NCBI RefSeq assembly: GCF_003086795.1
Contig: NZ_CP026003.1
Location: 640,503 to 704,502 of the forward strand
Direction: 5' to 3'
Length of the DNA: 64,000 bases
Source: Stenotrophomonas sp. SAU14A_NAIMI4_5
GTDB lineage: Bacteria; Pseudomonadota; Gammaproteobacteria; Xanthomonadales; Xanthomonadaceae
Position numbers and translations under genes: made by a program. Below, in pieces: positions 56,399-64,000 of the stretch. Under the pieces are notes generated by a model. It was not told the DNA's origin, did no database searches, and was given only the letters and a program-made list of their open reading frames with translations. Within the stretch, counting starts at the first letter, position 1; every line of letters begins with the position of its first letter.

Positions 56399-57481
56399 AT
56401 GCTGAAGCTCGACCGATACCTGCTGGGCGATTTCGTCCAGAGTTTCCTGGCTACCCTGATCGTCCTGCTGGTGGTCAGCGTGGGCGGCGTGCTGGTGGAC
56501 ATCCTCGGCAACATCGCCGACGGACGGCTGCCGGCCAAGCTGCTGTTCTCGCAGCTGGGCCTGCAGTTCATCGCCTACATGCCGCTGATCCTGCCACTGG
56601 CACTGATGCTGGGCCTGCTGCTGTCCATCGCCCGCCTGTACCGCGATTCGGAAATGGCGGTCATCACCGCCATTGGCGTGGGGCCCAAGCGTCTGCTGCG
56701 GCCGCTGCTGATGCTGGTGGTGCCGGTGGTGCTGCTGGTCGGCGCCTGCTCGCTGTGGCTGGGCCCCTGGGCCGGCCGCACCGCCGAGCAGATGATCCAG
56801 GACGCCAACCGCAGCGTGCTGATGGCCGGGCTGGAGCCGGGCCGCTTCACCCCGCTGCCCAATGGCGGGGTGGTCTACCTGTCCTCGATTTCGCCCGATG
56901 GCACGAAGCTGGGCCGCGTGTTCCTGCAGCGGCAGAAGGATGACCGCCTGGAGGTGGTGTCCGCCGCCGGCGGCCGCATGTTCTTCGAGGGCAAGCAGCA
57001 GCGCTTCCTGGAGCTGGATGACGGCCACCAGGTGGAGGGCCCGCTGGCCGGCGCGCTGGATTACCGCCTGGCGACCTTCGCCCGCAATGATGTGGCTCTG
57101 CCCGACGGCGCCCAGGCCAAGGAGGAGGATGACCCCGAGCTGATGCCGACCCTGCAGCTGCTGGGTGACGACCGCGCCGAGGCCAAGGCCCAGCTGCACC
57201 GCCGCGTCGCCCCGCCGCTGATCGCCCTGGCCTTCGCCCTGCTGACCGTGCCGCTGGGCCGCAGCTCGCCGCGCCAGCAGCGCTATGGCCGGATGATGCT
57301 GGCCCTGCTGGCCTACATGGTCGGCACCAACCTGATGTTCATCGGCAGTGGCTGGATCGCCAACGGCAGGATTCCGCCTGCCGTCGGCCTGTGGTGGCTG
57401 ACCCTGCCGCTGCTCGGCTTCGCGCTGTGGATGTATTTCCGCGATGGCCGCCTGGCGCGCCCGAAGGGAGCCCGCGCATGA
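56399..57481 (+). CDS. lptF: LPS export permease LptF
   Basis: A 360-aa inner-membrane protein of the LptB2FG transporter, which lifts lipopolysaccharide from the inner membrane towards the Lpt bridge. It has three N-terminal spans, a periplasmic beta-jellyroll part (about 125-265) and three C-terminal spans. [20 protein letters not shown] and [20 protein letters not shown] (coupling-helix region) are typical. It overlaps lptG by four bases. It would also export molecules carrying the O-antigen made by the locus at 14-38 kb. Confidence 0.95.
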   Translation: MLKLDRYLLGDFVQSFLATLIVLLVVSVGGVLVDILGNIADGRLPAKLLFSQLGLQFIAYMPLILPLALMLGLLLSIARLYRDSEMAVITAIGVGPKRLLRPLLMLVVPVVLLVGACSLWLGPWAGRTAEQMIQDANRSVLMAGLEPGRFTPLPNGGVVYLSSISPDGTKLGRVFLQRQKDDRLEVVSAAGGRMFFEGKQQRFLELDDGHQVEGPLAGALDYRLATFARNDVALPDGAQAKEEDDPELMPTLQLLGDDRAEAKAQLHRRVAPPLIALAFALLTVPLGRSSPRQQRYGRMMLALLAYMVGTNLMFIGSGWIANGRIPPAVGLWWLTLPLLGFALWMYFRDGRLARPKGARA

Positions 57482-58578
57482 AGCTGCGACCGATGCGTTT
57501 CGATTTCTACCTGGGCCGTGCGGTGTTCACCACCGTGCTGCTCACCTGGGCGGTGTTGACCGGCCTGGACGTGGTGATGGCCTTCTCCGGTGAGTTCAAG
57601 GACATCGGCAAGAACGGCTATTCACTGGGCCATGCCGCGGCCTGGGTGCTGTACACCGTGCCGCGCCGGGCCTACACCTTCTTCCCGACCGCCGCGGTGA
57701 TCGGCGCGCTGATGGGCCTGGGCCAGCTGGCCGCCACCTCCGAGCTGACCGCGCTGCGCGCGCTGGGCCTGTCGCGCAAGCGCCTCAGTGTGTCGGTGGC
57801 GATCGCGCTGTCGCTGCTCACCGGCGTGATGGTGATCAGTGCCGAGACCCTTGGGCCGTGGGGCCAGAACCGCGCCGATGCGCTGAAGATGAGCGCCAAG
57901 TGGGGCACCGATGTGACCACGGCCCGTTATTCGGGCCTGTGGGCACGCGAGGGTGACACCTTCCTCAACGCTGCCAGCGGCGAAGAGCAGCTGGTCGGTG
58001 ACAAGGGCACGCGGCTGATCCTGCGTGACGTGCGCCTGTACCGCATCGCCGAGGACGGCAACATCGCCTCGCTGACCCACGCCGCCACTGCCGAGCATGA
58101 CAGAGACGGCTGGGTGCTGACGGGGGTCAAGCGTGACACCTTCGCCGAGCGTGGCGCGACCCGCGAGGAAGCCGCACGCGAGCCCTGGGATTCCAAGCTG
58201 GATGCCGGCGCGCTGGCGACCGGCATCGCCAAGCCGCGCAACCTGAAGTTGAGCGAGTTGAGCACCAGCATCGAATACCGCGAGCGCAACGGCCTGGATG
58301 CCCGCGATTTCGAGGATATCTACTGGAGCCGCTGGTTCTACCCGCTGAATGTGCTGGCGCTGTGCCTGGCCGCCGTGCCGTTCGCGTTCGGTTCGCTGCG
58401 CAGCGGCGGCATGGGCAAGCGCCTGTTCCTGGGCATCCTGTTCGCGCTGGGCTTCTGGCTGCTGCAGCTGTTCTTCGGGCGTATGGCCGGTGCGCTGAAA
58501 TTCGATTACCGCATTGCGTACGCGTTGCCGCCCATCGTCATGCTGGCGGTGTCCGGCTGGCTGTTCCGGCGCAGGTAG
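57478..58578 (+). CDS. lptG: LPS export permease LptG
   Basis: A 366-aa partner of LptF with the same layout: three spans, a periplasmic domain (about 130-275), three spans. DFYLGRAVFTTVLLTWAVLT, TSELTALRALGLSRKRL and the late YWSRWFYPLNVLALCLAAVP are family features. It starts within the lptF stop (ATGA). Confidence 0.95.
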   Translation: MKLRPMRFDFYLGRAVFTTVLLTWAVLTGLDVVMAFSGEFKDIGKNGYSLGHAAAWVLYTVPRRAYTFFPTAAVIGALMGLGQLAATSELTALRALGLSRKRLSVSVAIALSLLTGVMVISAETLGPWGQNRADALKMSAKWGTDVTTARYSGLWAREGDTFLNAASGEEQLVGDKGTRLILRDVRLYRIAEDGNIASLTHAATAEHDRDGWVLTGVKRDTFAERGATREEAAREPWDSKLDAGALATGIAKPRNLKLSELSTSIEYRERNGLDARDFEDIYWSRWFYPLNVLALCLAAVPFAFGSLRSGGMGKRLFLGILFALGFWLLQLFFGRMAGALKFDYRIAYALPPIVMLAVSGWLFRRR

Positions 58579-58656
58579 CAGCGCCGGTCTTCACCGCGCG
58601 GGCGCATGCGGCGCCCGCACGCTCCACCCCAAGGATGAACACTTTCAAGGATGAAC

Positions 58657-59514
58657 ATGCTCTTCAAACGCCTGCTTCCTGCTGTTGCCGCCCTGTTCCT
58701 GCTGGCCGGCTGCAGCCGCTCGGTCGACTTCGAGATCGACAACCCCACCGATGAGCCGGTGACCCTGTCGATCGACGCGCAGCCGCATCTGATTCCGCCG
58801 CACACCGCGGTGCCCATCAGCCTGGAGCCGGGCCAGTACCGCCTGCAGAGCAGCAAGATCGGCAGCGTGCGCATGGTGGTCTACGCCGGCGGCATCGGTG
58901 GCCTGATCAACCCGACGCTGAGCGAGTACGTGATCGTGACCGAGCAGTACGTCACCAGCAAAACCAATTCCGGTGGCCTGGTGTCCAAGGTCGAGTTGAA
59001 TGACGTGGTGATCGACGGCCCGTACGTGAAGGTGACCGGCTTCTTCATTCCGCGCCGCTGGGATGTCGGCCTGCTGGGCGAACTGCCGACCACGGTGGTG
59101 TCCAACAGCCCGGATACCTCGTCGGATTACCGCACCAAGCTCTTCAACGTGCCCGGCTTCTTCGAGTATCTGGAAGCGGAGGACGAACTGAAGGAAGCGT
59201 TTGGCCCGGATGGCTACCGGACGCCGGACGCGACGGTCGAGTACACCGCGGCCACCCTGCCGGAACTGCCGGCCGCCTTCGAGGACAAGGGCAAGCCGAT
59301 GCGCGAACTGTATGCGCAGTACCTGGCGGCCAGCGATGCCGGTGAGCAGAAGCGCCTGAAGAAGGCCAGCCTGAAGCTGTGGCAGGACTTCGGCGCGACC
59401 CGCGCGGCCTTGAACGGAAAGATCCCGGTCGCCGACGACGTCAAGGCGACGGCGTTCTCGTCGCAGTTCTTCGAGCTTTGGACACAGCCGGCGGTGATCC
59501 TGCCGGAAGGCTGA
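58657..59514 (+). CDS. Lipoprotein of unknown function
   Basis: A 285-aa protein with a lipoprotein signal peptide; LLAGC is the lipobox (Cys 19 from ATG 58657). The mature part starts with a short beta-rich domain (SVDFEIDNPTDEPVTLSIDA), contains a hydrophobic stretch (VVYAGGIGGLINP), and ends with a helical region. I do not recognise a family. ATG 58657 is preferred over ATG 58651 because AAGG (58647-58650) is six bases before it. It follows lptG by about 80 bases on the same strand and may share its transcript, which hints at an envelope role, but no function can be given. Confidence 0.7.
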   Translation: MLFKRLLPAVAALFLLAGCSRSVDFEIDNPTDEPVTLSIDAQPHLIPPHTAVPISLEPGQYRLQSSKIGSVRMVVYAGGIGGLINPTLSEYVIVTEQYVTSKTNSGGLVSKVELNDVVIDGPYVKVTGFFIPRRWDVGLLGELPTTVVSNSPDTSSDYRTKLFNVPGFFEYLEAEDELKEAFGPDGYRTPDATVEYTAATLPELPAAFEDKGKPMRELYAQYLAASDAGEQKRLKKASLKLWQDFGATRAALNGKIPVADDVKATAFSSQFFELWTQPAVILPEG

Positions 59515-59517
59515 CCC

Positions 59518-59601
59518 GTAGCGTCGAGCTTGCTCGACGGCCGTGCACCGCAGTCGAGCAAGCTCGACTCTACGTGGGTAGCGCCGGGCCATGCCCGGCG
59601 G
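59518..59601. repeat. GTAG-headed inverted pair followed by a SMAG element
   Basis: GTAGCGTCGAGCTTGCTCGA (from 59519) faces GTCGAGCAAGCTCGACTCTA-C (to about 59574). A standard GGTAGCGCCGGGCCATGCCC-GGCG follows at 59577-59601. The block lies between the convergent lipoprotein and RDD genes. Confidence 0.75.
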
Positions 59602-59607
59602 ATTTTC

Positions 59608-60099
59608 TCAGCGCTTCGGCATCCGCACCACGTGGGTGCCGCTGGCGCGGTCGTGCCAGGTCAGGCGCTGCCGGTCCAGCCACGCCCACCAGAACCCCAG
59701 CCCACCCAGCAGCAGCGACAGCGTGGCCACCGCGAAGCGCAGCCACAGCTGGCGGCGCCGCAGCGGCGTGCCATCACGCGATTCCAGCTTCAGCCGCCAC
59801 GGCCGCATGCCCAGGGTCTGCCCGCCGCGGCGCCAGCTGGCCGTGGCGTACCACCCGGTCACCGCCCAGCACACCGCCCACAGCAGCCACTGCCAGGCGC
59901 TGAAAGGCGCGATGTTCTCGCGCTGCGCATGGCCGCTGAAGGTATAGGCCAGGGTGAACAGCGTGCCGGCCAGCATCCACAGCGCCAATACCGGCAATGC
60001 GTCATAGACCATCGCCAGCACGCGCCACGGCAGCAGCGCACGCGGGCGGGGCGTTTCGGTGGCGGCCGCAGTGGCCGCGTCGGGGGCAGGGCGGGACAT
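59608..60099 (-). CDS. RDD-family membrane protein
   Basis: A 163-aa inner-membrane protein with about three hydrophobic segments. The Arg-Asp-Asp family layout is seen as [18 protein letters not shown] (Asp in the first segment) and the later [20 protein letters not shown]. Function of the family is unsettled; transport or pH/ion homeostasis has been proposed for some members. ATG 60099 is chosen ([20 protein letters not shown]). It is divergent from xerD with 56 bases between starts. Confidence 0.87.
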   Translation of the reverse strand: MSRPAPDAATAAATETPRPRALLPWRVLAMVYDALPVLALWMLAGTLFTLAYTFSGHAQRENIAPFSAWQWLLWAVCWAVTGWYATASWRRGGQTLGMRPWRLKLESRDGTPLRRRQLWLRFAVATLSLLLGGLGFWWAWLDRQRLTWHDRASGTHVVRMPKR

Positions 60100-60155
60100 G
60101 CGCCGAGCATACGCAAAGCTGGCCGCGCCCGCAGTGGCCCTCGTATCCTGCACGC

Positions 60156-61133
60156 ATGGCCGTCATTTCCACCCCTGCCGAACGCCGCCAGCTGGTTACC
60201 CAGCTGCCGGAACTGCGCGCCGACGACAGCGTGCGCATCCAGCGCTTCCTCGATGCGATCTGGGCCGAGAACGGCCTGGCCCGCGCCACCCTGGACAGCT
60301 ACCGGCGCGACCTGGAAGGGCTCGCGCGCTGGATGGATGGCCGCGAGGGCGGCCTGGCCGGCATCGAACGCCCGGGCCTGCTCGATTACCTGGCCTGGCG
60401 CACCCGCCATGGCTGGTCGCCGCGCAGCAACGCGCGCCTGCTGTCGGCGCTGCGCGCGTTCTTCGCCGATGGGGTGCGCCGCGGCGAGCGCAGCGAAGAC
60501 CCCAGCGCGCTGCTGGACCCGCCCAAGCTGCCCCGGCTGCTGCCCAAGGCGCTGGCCGAAAGCCAGATCGACGCTCTGCTGGCCGCGCCGGACATCGAGA
60601 GTCCGCTGGGCCTGCGCGACCGCGCCATGCTGGAACTGATGTATGCCGCCGGCCTGCGCGTGAGCGAGCTGGTGCTGCTGCCGGCCACCGCGGTCAACCT
60701 GCGCCAGGGCGTGCTGCGGGTGACCGGCAAGGGCAGCAAGGAGCGCCTGGTGCCGCTGGGCGAGGAATCGCAGCATTGGCTGGAACGCTACCTGCAGCAG
60801 TCGCGGCCGCAGCTGGTGGGCAAGGGCAAGGTGCACGCGCTGGCCGATGGGCAGACGCCGTTGTTCATCGAGCCGAGCCTGCATGCGCTGACCCGGCAGG
60901 CGTTCTGGCACCTGGTCAAGCGTCATGCGCAGGTGGCCGGCATCGATCCGGCGCGGATCAGCCCGCACGGCCTGCGCCACAGCTTCGCCACCCACCTGTT
61001 GAACCGGGGCGCGGACCTGCGCGCGCTGCAGATGCTGCTGGGCCACAGTTCACTGTCCACCACCCAGATCTACACCCTGGTGGCGCGCGAACACCTGCAG
61101 AAGCTGCACGCGCGGCATCACCCGCGCGGCTGA
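60156..61133 (+). CDS. xerD: Tyrosine recombinase XerD
   Basis: A 325-aa site-specific recombinase that resolves chromosome dimers at dif with XerC and FtsK. Catalytic residues are visible: the first Arg in [12 protein letters not shown], Lys in [13 protein letters not shown], HxxR in [14 protein letters not shown], the second His in [14 protein letters not shown] and Tyr in the same segment (IYT). The next gene is dsbC, the same order as in E. coli. ATG 60156 begins [20 protein letters not shown]. No dif site was seen here. Confidence 0.93.
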   Translation: MAVISTPAERRQLVTQLPELRADDSVRIQRFLDAIWAENGLARATLDSYRRDLEGLARWMDGREGGLAGIERPGLLDYLAWRTRHGWSPRSNARLLSALRAFFADGVRRGERSEDPSALLDPPKLPRLLPKALAESQIDALLAAPDIESPLGLRDRAMLELMYAAGLRVSELVLLPATAVNLRQGVLRVTGKGSKERLVPLGEESQHWLERYLQQSRPQLVGKGKVHALADGQTPLFIEPSLHALTRQAFWHLVKRHAQVAGIDPARISPHGLRHSFATHLLNRGADLRALQMLLGHSSLSTTQIYTLVAREHLQKLHARHHPRG

Positions 61134-61231
61134 ACGGAGCGCGCGGCGCGTCACCCGGGGCGTGCGCGCGGTCGCGGCCCGTCACACGGGCCTGTGTCAG
61201 AATCCGGGGTCTGATTCCCAGCGGATTGCCC

Positions 61232-62017
61232 ATGTTCCGATTTGCCATCGCTGCACTGTTCAGCGCGGTCAGCCTGACCGCCTGTGCCCAACCGGCTCCG
61301 CCCGCCGCCAAGGCCCCGGCTGCCGCGGCCGCCAAGGCCAGCCCGGGCGCCAACGGCGCCTCCGAACAGACGGTGCGCGCCGCACTCGCCACGCTCATCC
61401 CCGGTTCCAAGGTGGATTACATCGGCTCGGCGCCGTTCCCCGGCTTCCGCGAAGTGCTGGTGTCCGGCCAGCTGCTGTACGTGTCCGACGACGGTCGCTA
61501 CCTGTTCCAGTCGCAGCCCTACGACATCCAGGCAAAGGGCCCGGCCAACAGCGAGGGCCTGCTCGGCTACCGCCGCGACCTGCTGGCCAAGGCCAACCAC
61601 GGTGACCGCATCGTGTTCGCCGCGCCCAATGCGAAGTACACCATCAGCGTGTTCACCGATATCGAGTGCGGTTACTGCCGCAAGCTGCACCAGGACATCG
61701 CCGAACTCAACCGCAACGGCATTTCCGTTGAATACCTCGCGTTCCCGCGCATGGGCCTGGGCAGCAAGGATTACGTCGACATGATCTCGGTCTGGTGCGC
61801 CGCCGATCGTCGCCAGGCACTTACCAACGCCAAACGTGGCGGCAGCGTGCCGGCGAAGAACTGCACCAACCCGGTGGCCATGCAGTACGCGCTGGGCCAG
61901 CAGCTGGGCGTCAATGGCACGCCGGCGATCTTCGCGGCCGATGGCACCCAGCTGGGCGGCTATCTGCCGCCGGCGCAGCTGCGTGCGGCGCTGGAAAAGC
62001 TGTCCGCCAAGCGCTGA
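61232..62017 (+). CDS. dsbC: Thiol:disulfide interchange protein DsbC
   Basis: A 261-aa periplasmic disulfide isomerase. The N-terminal signal has SLTACAQP, a lipobox-like site, so it may be lipid-anchored, unlike E. coli DsbC. An Ala/Pro-rich linker leads to the dimerisation domain (about 45-110) and a thioredoxin-fold domain with the active site CGYC (in TDIECGYCRKLHQDI) and the cis-Pro segment NGTPAIFAADG. Two further cysteines (in SVWCAA and KNCTNP) match the structural disulfide of the family. ATG 61232 is favoured by the signal peptide. Confidence 0.92.
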   Translation: MFRFAIAALFSAVSLTACAQPAPPAAKAPAAAAAKASPGANGASEQTVRAALATLIPGSKVDYIGSAPFPGFREVLVSGQLLYVSDDGRYLFQSQPYDIQAKGPANSEGLLGYRRDLLAKANHGDRIVFAAPNAKYTISVFTDIECGYCRKLHQDIAELNRNGISVEYLAFPRMGLGSKDYVDMISVWCAADRRQALTNAKRGGSVPAKNCTNPVAMQYALGQQLGVNGTPAIFAADGTQLGGYLPPAQLRAALEKLSAKR

Positions 62018-62020
62018 CCG

Positions 62021-62093
62021 CAACATCGCCGGGCATGGCCCGGCGCTACCGTGGGATGGCCGGGTAGCGCCGGGCCATGCCCGGCGGATGTTG
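62021..62093. repeat. Inverted SMAG pair extended by flanking arms
   Basis: CAACAT plus a SMAG element (62021-62050) faces the reverse complement (62063-62093), with one extra G in the right arm. Arms are about 30 bp. It follows the dsbC stop by three bases. Confidence 0.82.
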
Positions 62094-62106
62094 AATCCAT
62101 GGGGAA

Positions 62107-62137
62107 AGCCGGGGACGCGATGCGTCCCCGGCTTTTT
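62107..62137. terminator. Terminator between dsbC and the chitinase gene
   Basis: AGCCGGGGACGC (62107-62118), loop GAT, GCGTCCCCGGCT (62122-62133), then TTTT. It is strong on the plus strand and may also serve the chitinase gene, whose stop is at 62140. Confidence 0.9.
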
Positions 62138-62139
62138 CC

Positions 62140-64000
62140 TTATTTCAGGCCATCACTGACCGCCTTGGTCAGCGTGCCCTGCGCATCGTCACCACTGAAC
62201 TCCCAGACAAACGCACCACCCAGGCCCTGCGTTTTCACGTAGCCCATCTTGCGGGTGATGTTGGCCGGGGTGTCGAAGCTCCACAGCGTGCTGCCGTTGT
62301 AGATCCAGGTGGCACCGGCGGTATTGTCGGTATAGCCCTGCCAGGCCAGATTCTTCAGCACCTTCCAGTCTTCGATGCCGGCCTCGTAGGTACCCGGTGC
62401 GGCGCCGCCGGCGGTCTGGTACATGCCGTTGTTGCCGCTGGCCACCCCGGTCCAGCCACGGCCGTAGTAGCCAATGCCCAGGTTGAGCTTGGCTGCGGGC
62501 ACGCCGCGGCTGATGAAGGCCTCGATGGCGTCGTTGCTGTTGTACAGCTTCTGGTCGCCTGTGGACGGATCATCCGGCGAATCGAACAACGCCGACTGGT
62601 GATTGGTCTTCGCATCCCACGCGCCGTGGAAGTCGTAGGTCATCACGTTGATGTAATCCAGGTACGGGTGGTACGCCGCCGGGTCGGTGACGCGGACCTT
62701 GTCGATGCCCGCACCCACGGCCACCGTCAGCAGCAGGCCCGGTCGCACCGCATCGAGCTGGCGGCGGAACTCGGCCATCAGCGCGGTGAAGTTGGCGTTG
62801 TCCTCCGGCTTGCCGCACTCGATGCCGCAGGCCACCGGGTATTCCCAGTCGATGTCGATGCCGTCGAACACACCCAGCGCCGCGCCGGTACCACCGGCAC
62901 CGTCGGTCACCGGCAGGTTGCCCTTGATGTAGGCATCGATGCAGGAGGCCACGAAGGCCTGGCGGTTTTCCGGGCGTGCCGCGCTGGAGAAGCCGCGTGA
63001 CCAGGTCCAGCCGCCCAGCGAGATCAGCACCTTCAGGTTCGGGTACTTGGCCTTGAGCTGCTTGAGCTGGTTCCAGTTGCCGCGCAGCGGCTGGTCCCAG
63101 GTGTCGGCGCCGCCGCTGACGCTCTCACCCGCGCCGAAGGCCTTGCTGTAATCGGCGAACGCATCGCCGCCGGCGCCGGTGTTGGGGTCCGAGGCCTGGG
63201 TGATGCCCACTTCGCAGCGGTTGTTGCGCACGTTGCCGAAGGCGTAGTTGATGTGGGTCAGGCGCGCGGCCGAGCCGCTGCTGTCGATGTTCTTCACCCG
63301 GTAGTTGCGGCCGTAGATGCCCCACTGGGTGAAGTAGCCGATGACCCGCTTGCCGGTGCCGCCACTGTCACCGGCCAGCGTGGTAGCGCTGATCTCGGTG
63401 CCCTGCGCCGAGGCGTTGCCGGCGTTGTCGCGGGCGCGTACGCGGTAGCGGTAGGTGGTCGAGGCGGTCAGGCCACCATCGACGTAGCTGGCGCTGGACG
63501 GCGAGCCGACCAGGCTGCCGTTGCGGTACACGTCGTAGCCGGCCAGGCCGCTGCCGCCGGTGTTGTCGGTGGACGGGCTCCAGCTCAGCGCGATGCTGCT
63601 GGCGGTGCGGGTGCCCACGGCCAGCCCGCCGGGCACGCTGGGCGCGATGGTATCGCCGCTGGCCGCGTTGACGGTGATGGTGATGGTAGGCGTGCTGGTG
63701 GTGGCGTTGTGGTTGTCGGTGGCCACCGCGCGCAGGGTGTGGCTGCCGGCGCTGGCGTTGGCCCAGCTGGCGCTGTAGGGCGCGCTGGTGTCGACCCCGA
63801 TCGAGCTGCCATCGCGGAAGAACTCGACCTTGCTGACGCTGCCGTCCGGGTCGCTGGCCGTGGCGCTGACGGTGACCGTGCTGCCGGCGCTGAAGGTGGC
63901 GCCATTGGCCGGCGAGGTCAGGCTGACCACCGGCGGCTGGTTGGCGCCGCTGCCATCACAGGCGCCGAGGTTGGTGTAGTAGGGCGCCCCGGCCGGGTGG
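62140..64000 (-). CDS. GH18 chitinase, 5' part cut by window end
   Basis: At least 620 residues of an exported chitinase; the frame is open from base 63999 and the N-terminus lies outside. In order: the end of a probable carbohydrate-binding module (HPAGAPYYTNLGACDGSGAN), a bacterial Ig-like domain (PVVSLTSPANGATFSAG onwards, about 90 residues), a fibronectin III domain (SVPGGLAVGTRTASSIALSW), then the GH18 catalytic domain beginning KRVIGYFTQWGIYGRNYRVK. The catalytic DxxDxDxE is FDGIDIDWEYP, followed by YDFHGAWD and a late WSFDTPANI. It hydrolyses chitin outside the cell; such enzymes are common in Stenotrophomonas. A GTG at 63930 is not the real start. Confidence 0.93.
   Translation of the reverse strand, partial: HPAGAPYYTNLGACDGSGANQPPVVSLTSPANGATFSAGSTVTVSATASDPDGSVSKVEFFRDGSSIGVDTSAPYSASWANASAGSHTLRAVATDNHNATTSTPTITITVNAASGDTIAPSVPGGLAVGTRTASSIALSWSPSTDNTGGSGLAGYDVYRNGSLVGSPSSASYVDGGLTASTTYRYRVRARDNAGNASAQGTEISATTLAGDSGGTGKRVIGYFTQWGIYGRNYRVKNIDSSGSAARLTHINYAFGNVRNNRCEVGITQASDPNTGAGGDAFADYSKAFGAGESVSGGADTWDQPLRGNWNQLKQLKAKYPNLKVLISLGGWTWSRGFSSAARPENRQAFVASCIDAYIKGNLPVTDGAGGTGAALGVFDGIDIDWEYPVACGIECGKPEDNANFTALMAEFRRQLDAVRPGLLLTVAVGAGIDKVRVTDPAAYHPYLDYINVMTYDFHGAWDAKTNHQSALFDSPDDPSTGDQKLYNSNDAIEAFISRGVPAAKLNLGIGYYGRGWTGVASGNNGMYQTAGGAAPGTYEAGIEDWKVLKNLAWQGYTDNTAGATWIYNGSTLWSFDTPANITRKMGYVKTQGLGGAFVWEFSGDDAQGTLTKAVSDGLK

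Noticed and set aside
60156-61133. XerD as an integrase of a mobile element
   Set aside because: The dsbC neighbour, the normal length and the lack of att sites or phage genes point to the housekeeping recombinase.

Overview
The window is high-GC gammaproteobacterial chromosome, best matched to Stenotrophomonas (S. maltophilia complex) or a close Xanthomonadaceae relative. The evidence is the xanA/xanB and rmlBACD sugar-nucleotide block beside an O-antigen locus bordered by metB and etfAB, the many short intergenic GTAG-type palindromes (SMAG-like, ending in GTAG), and gene orders such as pepA-holC-valS, lptFG, xerD-dsbC and mlaEFD. No rRNA, tRNA, CRISPR array, prophage or transposase gene was recognised. 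Genes are dense and intact; only the two genes cut by the window edges are partial.

Layout: (1) 1-4124: 3' part of an M14 metallopeptidase, then convergent RhlE-type RNA helicase. (2) 4809-6496: fumarylacetoacetate hydrolase-family protein and maleylacetoacetate isomerase, a tyrosine-degradation pair. (3) 6530-9293: a UdgX-like uracil-DNA glycosylase fused to a DUF4130 domain, overlapping a radical SAM gene. (4) 9443-12502: pilU, a DUF4398 protein plus OmpA-like protein, and a small DUF465 protein. (5) 12915-32471: cystathionine beta-synthase, a compact O-antigen island (GT2, DUF2142 membrane protein, a double glycosyltransferase, Wzt, Wzm), metB, gtrA-like, etfA/etfB, then rmlB-A-C-D and xanA-xanB. 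The last six make dTDP-L-rhamnose and GDP-mannose for the glycosyltransferases. (6) 32570-40205: SWIM/SNF2 helicase, 3-oxoacid CoA-transferase subunits, a WbsX/RgpF-like glycan protein and an AlkB-like dioxygenase. (7) 40293-43811: an Mla-type lipid transport operon. (8) 43904-47523: ThrE-like exporter, H-NS-family protein, proS. (9) 48188-51286: DUF4124 protein; pssA, a probable cryptic DNA polymerase III psi gene and rimI with 4-base overlaps; EamA transporter. (10) 51393-59514: valS, holC (chi), pepA, lptF/lptG and a lipoprotein of unknown function. (11) 59608-64000: RDD protein, xerD, dsbC and a GH18 chitinase cut by the window end.

The most unusual non-coding signal is a family of nested palindromes in the gene-free stretches 2167-2699, 4125-4808 and 47524-48187. 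Three copies have a conserved core of exactly 52 bp between long complementary arms, and the arm sequence differs from copy to copy. Two related copies carry or consist of a longer variant. Other points of interest are an octamer microsatellite upstream of rmlB, a 21-bp tandem repeat before cystathionine beta-synthase, a UdgX-like C-terminus written by a SMAG palindrome, and the probable psi gene beside rimI. All family assignments are from motif reading and memory; no searches were run.
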